From NCBI GenBank assembly GCA_014529385.2, contig CM043960.1, positions 77,463,910 through 77,527,909 of the forward strand: 64,000 bases of DNA, read 5' to 3'. Both the position numbers and the translations under genes were made by a program. Origin of the DNA: Adiantum capillus-veneris. Lineage: Eukaryota > Streptophyta > Polypodiopsida > Polypodiales > Pteridaceae. Within the stretch, counting starts at the first letter, position 1; each line of letters opens with the position of its first letter. The notes under the pieces are model-generated. The model searched no databases, was not told the DNA's origin, and saw nothing but the letters and a program-made list of their open reading frames with translations. Positions 10,812 through 22,500 of this stretch are shown piece by piece.

Positions 10812-11590
10812 TTGGTGCAGATGGTGGATCGAAACTTGCTTCCTAATCCAAAGGAAGCTTTACAACACGAGGAGAAGGAAGCAAGGGAACTGGCTGAGAA
10901 GATCTATAATAAAAGGTTTGGAGGATCAACTAGGGTCAAGCAAGATGAGCTCAAGGACCTCAATTTAGGTACTGAAGACGAGTCCAAGATATTCAAGATT
11001 AGCATTCATGTGGATGGGCACTTTTTGCATGATCTGTTTCAGTTGTTGAAGGAGTATAAAGATGTGTTTTCATGGGACTACTCTGAGCTTAAGGGTATAG
11101 ATCCTAATTTGGATCAACATCATATTAATCTGAAAGAGGATGCAATTCCGATTGTGCAATAGAGGTATAGAATGAATCCAAACTTTGCAGCACAGGTTAA
11201 GAAGGAGATCGATAAGTTGTTAGTTGTTGGGTTTATCAAACCAATTCGTGAATTTACATGGTTGTCACCAATCATTGTGGTACCCAAGAAAAATGGGAAG
11301 ATCATAGTATGTGTTGATTACATAAAATTGAATGCATCCACTGTCACTGATTTATTTCCAATGCCATTTTGTGATGCCATATTAGATGCAGTAGCTGGGG
11401 ACGAAATGTATAGCTTTCTAGATGGTTTTTCAGGTTATAATTAGATTATGGTTCTGAAGAGGATCAACATAAAACAACTTTTATCACAGAATGGGGAGCT
11501 TATGTATCTACAGTGATGAATTTTGGATTAAAAAATGGACCGGCATCATTCAATTTTACAGTATATAAAACATTTGAACCATACCTGCCA
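10812..11590 (+). pseudogene. Gypsy reverse transcriptase, N-terminal part only
   Basis: Recognisable RT blocks are present: FSWDYSELKGIDP, then after a TAG near 11161 PIIVVPKKNGKIIVCVDY, KLNASTVTDLFPMP and YSFLDGFSGYN, then another stop. FGLKNGPASF and a short remainder follow, and homology ends near 11590 without a YxDD. The deletion removes the catalytic palm. The sequence beyond belongs to a minus-strand integrase scrap. Confidence 0.8.
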
Positions 11591-11599
11591 GATTTCACT

Positions 11600-12000
11600 T
11601 TGCTCGTCCCTTTAATGGGTGATAAGCAAAGGAAAAGTTTTACTTTGTACCTAAAGTTTTTGAATAGTCCTCTCCAAAACGTTTCATATGTGGGTCTCTA
11701 TCACAAACAATTGCTTTTGGCAAGCCATGATACTTGAAGATATGAGGAATGAAAGGATGAGGAGGCCTAATAATCTTCTTAACATGTATAAAATGTGTCT
11801 GCTTACTAAGCCTCTCCACTATTGTCCAAATAGCATTGTTGCCATGAAGAGACTTAGGTAGGCCAAAGATAAAGATGTAGCTTGTGTGCTCATAGCCAAC
11901 GGGTGCTCCTATCTATGTACAGACATCATGGAAAAATAAAATTGCTCTTGCCGATCATTCACAAACAATCGACGTGTCAAATTAAATAGCTTAAAGTACC
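11600..12000 (-). pseudogene. Gypsy integrase fragment
   Basis: On the minus strand the sequence reads TIVERLSKQTHFI, then KYHGLPKAIVCDRDPH. These are the usual Gypsy integrase core segments around the first two catalytic acidic residues. Further conceptual translation towards 11900 is broken by stops. It opposes the RT fragment on its left, so the two are separate insertions joined by rearrangement. Confidence 0.65.
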
Positions 12001-12783
12001 TTAGATTGCCCAATGTGGATAGTAGATAGCTGAGGAAACTAAACTATCCAATTCATATAAATACAAAAAATTTATTGGCCGAAGCAAATGTTGATGTCCA
12101 AGCTGACTTTGGAGAAATTGAGAATATTCAAAACTATAAACCTTAAATTTTATTGGCTTATCGATTTTGCATAAATAACCACCCTTGGCAGTGGAATTCG
12201 TAGCACCCCCTGGTGCGATCATGTATGCAGGATACCTCACATGTGAAGAAACCTCTTCACCTTGTACCATTACATCTTGCACAAGCCTTGCTTGTGAGCG
12301 TAGTCCCGTATGGAGCCTTGCTCCTTTATCCAAGCATGAACATGACCAGGCCTTGCTATGTTTGTCAAGCTCATGACATACCTCTACAAAACAAACTCGA
12401 GATCAAGGTAAAAAATAAATATACTTGCTTAACCGCGATCGTATCGACAGATTGGGATTGTTACCCTTCCCTATTCAATGCCCGATTATGTGCTCAATAA
12501 TGATTGCAATAAAATCCATGGCTACCTAATGCACGATTCTTGTGCTTGAGTAGCCCTCTAAGGAAAATTTCTTTGTAGTTGGAACCTAATCACATGTTGT
12601 GCATGTGCGTCTTGCTTGTGTTGGATGTCAGCGATCCTTCTTAGTCTGATGTACCATGACTGATATGATGTTCAAAACTACAAACCTTATGGTAATTAAG
12701 TTGTTGATACATTTGTATGATGCCATAAACTTTCACCCATCCTAGAGCTCATTGGATGTTATTCACTTCCATAAAGCGAGTTC
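12001..12783. other. No supported gene
   Basis: Frames of about 100 codons are present on both strands but without any recognisable domain. Probably decayed retroelement sequence. Confidence 0.35.
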
Positions 12784-12818
12784 TCCCAACACTTTTTACT
12801 AGCTATAGTTTAAAAAAG

Positions 12819-12826
<8 letters not shown>
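12784..12826. repeat. Short perfect inverted repeat, 13-bp core arms
   Basis: TCCCAACACTTTT and AAAAGTGTTGGGA face each other across a spacer of roughly 15 bases. The arms look like LTR termini (..CCCAACA / TGTTGGG..), so this may be two LTR ends meeting. Confidence 0.6.
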
Positions 12827-13633
<807 letters not shown>

Positions 13634-14200
13634 ATTTTCTCATTTTATTAATAAAATAAAACACCCCTCCACCTCTAGGACTATAAGTTTTACCACTCAC
13701 TTTTAAGACCTACCACATCCACCATTTTAGTCCACATGGTAGTCCCCCATTTGCTCATTCCTTAATCTCATTTTTAATCCCATGGCAAATAAAGAGGCCC
13801 TCCTACACCCCATTCCCTTCCTAATGAAACACGTGGTTATGTTTCTTTTTAATGTGGTCCACTATATTTTTATTTACTGAAAGGGTGGCTTCTTTTTTGT
13901 TTGTGCACCTAAAAGCACTAAATGTGCTCATTTGCATGGTTACTGTTCTAGACATCTTTCTTTAAAATAAATGGTCCAATAATTCTCTATTCTTTGACTT
14001 CCAAAAAGCACTTGCCATGCTTATTTTGGTGATGCTTGTTAGTTATGTGTTTTGAGACTGTGTGAAAGAGACCAATATTCTTTCATGAGCTTCTTCTTGA
14101 TGTTTTGATTTTGTGACATCTACACTTACAGCAACCTCTCTTAGTATCCATGACTTTTCTACTAGACATTCATATACCTCCCCTTCAAGGATCTGGGTTT
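13634..14200. other. Non-coding AT-rich stretch
   Basis: No domain or repeat recognised. It precedes the decayed Copia gag and may include its 5' leader. Confidence 0.35.
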
Positions 14201-17200
14201 TTTGGATGGAAGTCCAAATTCATTCTTACCCTTGAAGTCGATGATTTGCTAAGATTTTAAGTGATTTATTGTGTCCTCGTCAATCTCTTAAGCCCTGTAA
14301 TGATAACACTTTGATTCTTATTGGTCCTTTGTTTCATCATTGGCAAGCTACTCATGCGGATTAGGCACGTGGAGATGACGATGCTCATCGATGTCTTCTT
14401 TCAGCTCTTCATGATTCCTTTATGCTAAGTGTGCGTCATCTTTCCAAGTCTAATGACATTTGGAAATATCTTGTTTCTACTTATGAGAAGAAGTATGGTA
14501 CGGAGATCTCAAGCATCAATTGGACAATTTGGAGTATACGTCGTCTACGTTTATTTTTTCTCATATTGAAGCTTTCAAGAGCACTGATGGTGTCCGCATT
14601 GAGCAAGATCAATTAATTGTGCATCTACTCCACACTATCAAGGTTCATTAATATTGTTATGTTTTTCATGCACCAAGATAGTCTTCCTTTCGATAAAGAT
14701 TGTACTTCATTGATTTTCTTCCATTTTTTATGGAGTTATCATTATGAGCCATATTTATTTTTATGATTAACTAAAAAACATTCTTCATTTTTCATAAATT
14801 TTGTACTCTTTTGTTATATTCTTTCATTTTAGAACAATTTTTTTTTCATGTTATTCAAACTGAGAAATGTCACAGCATTGTTTCATAAAATTTGTACTCT
14901 TCTGTTATAGTCTCATTGTAGACACAGTTTTTTTTTTCATGTTATTCAAAATGAGAAATATGACAAGTGGCCTTGCCTTTGATAGTGCTTATATGTTTCT
15001 CATTGAGTATCATCAACATCATGATTATCACGTAGACTTTGTGGATACTACTTTGCTCAATTATTCAACAGAATATTTGGATGTTTCTTTTCTTACCCGA
15101 AAGCGTCCTTTCAAAAGAGAAAATGGTGGCAACTGTTTTGCTCAAGGTGGACAGTTCAATAACCATTTTAGATCATCCAAATTTTGTTTCTGTTGCAAAA
15201 GAGATTATCACATTGAATCAAATTGTTGGGCAAAACAATATGATGAAAATCATGGTGTGTCTCTTACCCCCCAAAGTATCTCTAGAAGTTGCCAAGACTA
15301 TGTTGTTGAACGTTTGCAAAAAAAAAGGGTGGATAATAAGGTAAACTATGTTAATTCTCACATCTATGTGGGTAGAGTTTTCTTGTCAAAAATGGTGCAT
15401 CATCTATTGTGGATTCTAGATTCATCAAAAATATGATTTTTCAATCACAATGGATGCATAACTATTGTACTTTACTTAGTCAGAAGCTTGTTTATCTTGC
15501 TACTAATGATACACCTTGTGAGGTTAAGGGTATTGGTGATTTTTACTTGGGGACTTTTTCTTCTACAAGAAAACTCAAAGGTGTGCTTTATGTTCCCGAC
15601 CTATAGTGTAATCTACTTTTGATTGCACACTCAGTCGATCTTGAACTCTTTGTTGGGTTTGATTATAGCTATTGTTGAATTTTAGTTGATAAGACTATTA
15701 CAGTGGCTCCTTGCCATGGTAATCTATTTGAGCTTTCTTTAGCTGATGATTTTGCTCATATGTTTACATCTTGTAAATATCATGATTGAAAATTATGGCA
15801 TCATCACTTTGTACACTCTGATTTATCTAAGACTCTTGACTATATCGACATGATTGGATTCAAGGCATAAAGCTAAAATTTTAGTGCAACATGGGAATCT
15901 GTGAACATTGTACTCTTGGAAAACATCACAAAAAACCATTTTCTTTGCCCAATATTATACACTTGGAACTTGTACATAAAGACCTATGTGGACCATTTTC
16001 TCCCAATCATTCTTTTTATAAATATCTTGACGTTTACAGATGTTTTTTTCTTTATACACTCATGTATTCTTTTATACACAAATCAAAAATTTCTCAATAT
16101 TTAAGTAATATTGCAAGCATGTGCGGCTTCATACAAGTTGTTAATTGAAGGTACTTCACAGTGATAATTAGGGTAAATATCTATCAAATGTCTTTGATGA
16201 TAATGATAGGTTTGGAGGTATTCGACGTGAAGTAGCTATTCCATATTCTCCTCAAAAAAATGGTATTGTAGAGCGTCATAACAAAAATAAATAAATAAGT
16301 TATTTACGATGCATGCTTTTACACTTCGATCTTTTCAAGCAATTCTAAGCAAATGCAGCTCTCACATCAGTTCATGTATAGAATTTTCTTCCAATAACAG
16401 TAGGAAAAAGATTTATATGACATGGACAAGTAAAACTTTTGATGTCTTGTTTTCGAACCTTTGGTTGTATTGCTCATATACATGTTTCCAAAGAGACACA
16501 ATGCAAGCTGGATCCCCCTCAAAAAAAGGTTATCTATATTGTTATCCTCATGATGTTAAGGGATCCTGATCTTCAGTAAAAAAAAATCAATGAAAGATTT
16601 CCCTTGGTAGAAATGCCTGTAAAAAATATTAGAGAAGCACTTTGCTTCCAAGAAAGCTATGTGCAGTGGTGGTGGTATTTTTTATGAGCTTATAATAGGT
16701 GGTGCATGGTCTTCAAATTATTGTGATGGTCCAAAATCTCTTTTAACTGCCTTTGCATTTCTTCTTGATGATTGAGTGCCTTGTTTGAACTCTAGCACTA
16801 CTCAAGTGGATGTCTTAAGTCCTTCACAACCTCAGACCTCTTCTATAGCAAGTAATGATTCTGAAGTTGAGGTCTATGTTGATATTCCTATCGATAATGA
16901 GCATGGTTTCTATTATTTTCTCGATAATCACGAAAAGCTTGCTATGATCATTACTAAAGATCCAAATACATATGAGCAAGCCATATCCTCACCTTACAAG
17001 AGTTAAATTGCAAGCTAAGTATAATTCTCTCATCTCTTCAGGTATTTCGATTCTTATCTTCCACCTAGCTACACACCTATTAAATATAAGTGACTATATA
17101 AGACCAAATTGAAGGCTAGTAGTACGTTGATATGTTTAAAATTTTCTTGTAGCCAATTACTCTCAAACTGCTAGTGTTGATTACCATTATACTTTCTTCT

Positions 17201-17500
17201 CATTCATGTACTTTAAGCTCTTGTTACTCATTAAATGGATGTTAAAACAACTTGTCTAAATGGAGATTTGAAGAAGAGATCCATATGGAACAACCACTTG
17301 GATTTGAAATTCAAGGACAAGAGCATCTTGTTTATCGTCTTCACATAGCACTTTATGGACTCAAACAAGCCTTCTGTGCTTGGTACATCAAAATTGACAC
17401 CTCCTTAAGGACGTTGTCTCTTGTTTTGCAAATCCTAATATCTACATGCAAAGGAGAGATCTATATTTTGTGGTTACTACTTTATAAGTCTCTTCCCCAC
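14201..17500 (+). pseudogene. Heavily decayed Copia retrotransposon (gag to RT)
   Basis: Fragments in canonical Copia order on the plus strand: UBN2-type gag near 14390-14500 (LHDSFMLSVRHLSKSNDIWKY); CCHC knuckle FCFCCKRDYHIESNC near 15180; protease region 15400-15605 ending LKGVLYVPDL; GAG-pre-integrase CEHCTLGKHHKKPF near 15900; integrase tail SPQKNGIVERHNK near 16245; and RT scraps near 17235-17400 (YGLKQAFCAWY). Stops and frameshifts break nearly every domain, so this is among the oldest insertions here. LTRs were not identified. Confidence 0.75.
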
Positions 17501-18233
17501 CCATGCACTTTGGGTTTGCCCTTCTTATTGCTGTAGGGACTACACCTCCTTTGAACATGGGGAGAAAACAAAAAGACAAGATGGTAAGGAAATAAACATA
17601 GATAGATGGTCAGAGCATTGCAAAGCCATATTATGTCATAAAGGGAGAAACTAGAGCTATAACTTAGGCTATGAAACTTCAAATCAAGAGCATGATGGAC
17701 CAAAAAAGATGCTAGGGACTTAACTTCCTCCAAGAAGCCGATATCTGAATAGATAAGTTTGGAAATGATTTGAATTGTTTTATAACAATTGAAGGAGGAA
17801 AAGGCAATACAAAGATACCAACAAGTTTCTAACAACTAGGAGAGCACTTGGGACCAAAAAGTGAAAACAAAAGCTCGAAATGATGTGAGTCAAAGGAGAC
17901 CTTGGGGAACCAAAGACATAACCCAAAGCGACTAAGATATGTGATCAAGAAATGGCTCAAAAATGCAAGCTTCATCAGCTAGGTTTCTCTCTAAGACACA
18001 TTCTTCCTTTCCTATGCTTCCACAATTAGAAGCTCCACACATCCATTAAGAGTACTTTGATAGCAACCAAAAAGTTATGTCTTTATAGCTGTGATATCAT
18101 CAATATACTGTAGTGGTTGCTTTCATCCAACGTAGATAGATATACCCTAGTCATGGACAATCTCAAGGTTATCACATAAACAGCTTCCACAATTAGAAGC
18201 TCCACACATCTAGAAGCATGCTTTAAATTGCAA
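17501..18233. other. No supported gene
   Basis: Short frames only. The phrase TTCCACAATTAGAAGCTCCA occurs twice (about 18020 and 18185), a small local duplication. Confidence 0.4.
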
Positions 18234-18431
18234 TCAAACAAGCACTTCTGAATTAGCCATGGTTGAGTCAAAATCTTCCAAGGAGTTTTGCTGAGGTCTC
18301 CATAGTTGTGGTAACGTAAGTTTTCTGGTGGTTGCTTCCTTGGTAGCTATAGCTACTCCAGCGCCGTTATCAAGTATGGCTAGAGTCTTAGCACCTTTGC
18401 AATCAATGGGCATTTCAATCTTCTCCTTCAC
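18234..18431 (-). pseudogene. Retropepsin-like fragment
   Basis: A 65-codon minus-strand frame contains TLAILDNGAGVAIATKE. This matches the retropepsin active-site pattern (hydrophobic-L-D-x-G-A) of Gypsy proteases, with Asn in the usual Ser/Thr position. No neighbouring gag or RT was found, so it is a scrap. The call rests on one motif. Confidence 0.45.
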
Positions 18432-19310
18432 AGTAATATCCTACCTTGGGGATTGTTTTACTCTCAGAGACAATTATGAAAAGTACATTGCTCCTCAAAA
18501 TTATCTCCTTTACCCTTTTTTGGACTGTCCCAAGAATACACAACATTCTGAGCAAAGATTCACACATTTCAGCTACCTACCCACATTTAAAGCCTTAAGA
18601 CACCTTTCAAAAGCAGCTACAAAAAGCAGGACAAATCCCTTGCTAATTTTTGCAAGGTAGTTACCAGCACCGTGTGCTTGTCTTTGTAGATGCCAGCCAG
18701 TTGCAAACTCTGTGAAAGGCCTGACAGCATCCATATTTAGAGCATGAGCAAGAACAAGAGAGACATATAGACCGGGATAGAACGTGAAAAGTCCCTGTCA
18801 ATCTATTGCTGCTAAAAAGCATATCACAAATTTTAGTTTGATCCCTCTGGACCCCACCCACATTGGTTGGAGCATGCAACTGAGAAGGTAGGTAGACTCT
18901 AAATAAAAATACCAACTTTTGAGGGACATGGAAGTAGCTTTTTGTGGGATTTGCTGACGATTTTGTATTCAGATTTGTCAGAATGTGTTGCTTTTTCTTA
19001 TCTTAACTCCATGATATAGGGTTGACCTTGAGAACACAAAAACTCCTGAAACTCGAGAATCATTAAATCTAAGCTACAAAACTGTGGAAGACATTATATA
19101 CAATGCTTCCATTGTACAGTCCATTCTTGTATGCCATACACTGTACTATCCATCTTTTGTAAGATATACAGGAAACTATGATACAGTGTGCAATGCCAAG
19201 AATGCGCTCATATATGGCTGATGACACCCTTAATCTAGCATATCTTCCTTTCGATATTCAGGCAGGAACTTCCCAACATCCCTCATAGAGCAGCATAGGT
19301 AAACGTAAAC
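18432..19310. other. Region downstream of the TPR gene
   Basis: Lies 3' of the TPR stop codon on the minus strand and should hold its 3' UTR. No second gene is evident, and no unambiguous polyadenylation signal could be chosen. Confidence 0.4.
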
Positions 19311-19555
19311 CTACGGTGCTGCTTTGCTTGATCCCCCGACAAGCCTCTCCAACCTTTCCAAGAGTGGTGCTGCCTCTGCTGCTTTCCCAAGTACATCCAT
19401 TATCTCCAGCAGCAAATCCAGCACTAGCCCAAGCTCCTTGCTGTCCTTTCCCAGCTGCTTCTCTTTTATACGCAACGCTCTCCGTGCAAGCTTCAAAGCT
19501 TCATCATGTCTACTGTTTTCATGTAAAATGGAAGCCAGTATATAGCAAGCTTCTC
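19311..19555 (-). CDS. TPR gene last exon with stop
   Basis: Acceptor TGTACAG at 19556. Encodes EACYILASILHENSRHDEAL and LLERLERLVGGSSKAAP, then TAG. The terminal helix repeats look complete, so this is the natural C-terminus. Confidence 0.9.
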
Positions 19556-22500
19556 CTGTACAACACAATCCGTAAGTTAGGCTGGCAACGAGAGGAGATC
19601 GATGGTAATACAAAATGTTAAGCATGAAGCTCACCAATTAAAAGATGGTCGTCTGGAAAATTCTTCTCGCGGATGCTGAGGGCCTGGCGTGCAAGAGATT
19701 CTGCTTCCTTGTTTTTATCCAAGTGATGTAACGTCGTTGCCAAAAACTCCAAAGGGACAGACACCTGAGGTGCAGTTGGCCCCAAAGTGGTAGTGACGAG
19801 CTTTAGGCTACGCCGCAGTAGTGGCTCGCACCTATCAAACCTCCCAATTTGAGCATAAGATGTTGCAAGATTGTGAAGGTGAACCACCAGCCTTGGACTG
19901 TTGATGCCTACGATTCTCTCTTTTTCATGTAAGATCTCTTCCCACAGATCCTGAGCTTCTTCAGTCCTGTTAAAAATCCAGAACATAATCTTGAGACCAA
20001 CAACCCATACTTAACTACACATGAAATCAGTAGGTTAAGACAGCTTGTTTTCTCATCCTGACACAACACATGACATGAATCACATGTCTCAGCTCATGTT
20101 TGAAGGCTTCCTCAACTCCAGAACCTTTATTACCATTTTTCCATGCTTCTTCATGGAAGCAGATTCCCATTAAAACTCTTTACATCTGTAAAAACGTCAC
20201 TATAACTCAACAATAAATCCCTGAAAAGGCCACGTACACAACCTCAGCAGCATCCCCTTTCTGAACTGCCAGTCTAAGTGCAGTAAACACAGGACACTGA
20301 ATGGCAACGTGGAACACCAATGAGAATGGCCACAAGGGGCGGAACGCAAACGAGGGAGTGGAGTGGGGACACTTAAAATACACAATTTTCAGCTGTACTC
20401 TACAAAATATTAGATGCACAAGACACTTTGAGCCTGTAGAAGCATAATATTGCAAAGAAACCTACTCGAGTCTCATGTTTCCGGCACAGCATTCATCGGA
20501 ACGTATGTAAGTGTTCATACTTCAATTTGCTGCGTGCTCAGTAATGCCACTTTACTCATTGCAAGTTTTGACTCAATTAACAAAGCAAAATTTGTCATGG
20601 ACATTGGGATTCATGTTAACGAAAACAGACTACAATCTTGAAACTACAAAGTTACAAGTAACAAGAGGGCACAAAGAAATAATGCAATGCAATGATGTGT
20701 ACAACCAAAAAATGTGCAACATCCACATGCCCTCAATGTTATATAGAGATCATCTTGGAGGAGGTGGGAGAGAGTACCGGTGGTTTTCCTCTTGCAAATT
20801 GCAAGTGGTGGGAGAGGGTAGAAGCCTGACTTGAGACTTAAAGGTGCCAAGGCTCACGACTCATAAAAAAGAGGAAGATTATGAGAAGACGAGAGGGAAG
20901 GATCTCTCTTACACAAAGAGCCTTTCAATCTTTTCAAGTTTCGAAGAGAAGAGGCTTCAAAATTGTGGCTCTTGAAGCCTAAAAAGAACATTGGTTTTTG
21001 TTGAAAATAGGGTTCGGTCTGTTTTAAACAGCCTGGCCAGACAGGGGTTTGATGGATCCGAGCCAGTCAAACCGGCGTTTCGAGGTGTCGAAACAGCCGT
21101 TCCCTGTTTCTATGATGCAAGTAGACGAAGGATGCAGCAATGAAAAGCCAATGCTTTTATTATCAATGCTATTTACATGAGAATATAACTGCACCAAAGC
21201 TACTTTAGAGCAATACTGCTAACTACCCTATGCCATTACAGGCATTAAGAAACCCCGAGACTCTAAATATAGTTGGAACCATACTCATATGTTTAGCTCA
21301 ACCACACCCGTAGGAAAAATGATTCATACGTGGCCAAAATGGGCAACGAAAACTTCAAAATGATGAGGTTGATGCAGGCATCGATGATGATTGAAACTCA
21401 TAGTGGCTTCAAGAATAAAGTAAGATTTGGAAAGTTTCATATTTCTATAGTGCTATGCGTGCTTACAATGTATTCCATACCGATATGCATTTTCCATATG
21501 GAAAAGACTATGGTTCTAATATGCCCTCATGCCTATTGCTATCAAAAAAAATACAAGCCTCGTTGAGGTTGGGACACTACGTTTCGCAGCTTATCGTCCA
21601 TGAAGCAGGTCTTGTAGGAAATTTATGAAACGCTGAAACCAATTCCTCACATCAAATGTTACCTCCCAACAACACTGAAAAACTCTGCAGCTTCCATTTG
21701 AATGCTTTCGATGGCAAGATCTCCACTTGACCAGAGACCCGAATTCTTTAAAATCTCCAACCCACTTTGATAAAGTTCTGCCGCCTTGCTATAATCACCT
21801 ATTACCATACACAATTGATGGCCAGGCATTAGACAAAAGAGAAAGAATAAGAAAACAAAATCGAGCTATCAAATATTTACCTTTGACATACTTGACCCTG
21901 GCAAGCCCACAAGTAGCAACACCAAGGCTGCCACCTTTTTCTCTGCTATATTCAAAGCTCTGCATAGACACCCGCCTTTAAATTCGTGAGGTAATCAGGT
22001 AAAGTATGTAGCTCCAACATGTACGAGCTGGAAAGGATGATGCATTACAAGAAGGCACTGCTATGAATGAATGTGCACATGAGACGGACAATTTTATTGG
22101 CTAGGCAACAAAAAATTCATGTCATATGACTCTTCAAAAAACACCATGTTCTGGTTCAAGAAGCATTTTCTCTTTCAAACATGATCAGTACCTACTACTA
22201 ACAGTTGTTTCTCTTGCCATACTGAAGAGAAAAGCAAGCACAAAACTATTCTTTCTCTATATCATTTGAACGGGAAGTAACATTCTGTCCTCCATAAACC
22301 ACAGAATTGCAAGATTTGGATCCCATGTATAGATTGACGCAGGTAATGCATCCTTCAGAGATTACAAAAACTGTCGTGACATTTGCATTTTCCAAAATCA
22401 AGTACCTTCTCATACAGTGCTCAGCTTCCTCTGAATTCTCTTCTTCAAGAAACATATAACCAAGGTGCAGCAAAGGCGGCCCTAACTCCGCACAAACGAC

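Larger units (their letters stand above)
8429..11600 (+). mobile_element. Truncated Gypsy retrotransposon (gag-protease-partial RT)
   Basis: A plus-strand Ty3/Gypsy coding region in canonical order: gag (8429-9475), protease (10062-10793) and the start of reverse transcriptase (10812 to about 11590). It ends abruptly inside the RT, before the catalytic YxDD. RNase H, integrase and the 3' LTR are absent. Stops and frameshifts separate the blocks. The DGGS-type protease resembles that of the plant non-chromovirus Tat/Athila/Ogre group, a family-level inference. Confidence 0.85.

Noticed and set aside
12001-12333. 110-codon minus-strand frame
   Set aside because: No domain; lies in decayed integrase-flanking sequence with stops in the expected element frame.
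20200-20455. Possible extra TPR exon (ALRLAVQKGDAAEVV)
   Set aside because: The exons at 21663 and 19966 already join in phase, and this stretch lacks TPR pattern and suitable splice sites.
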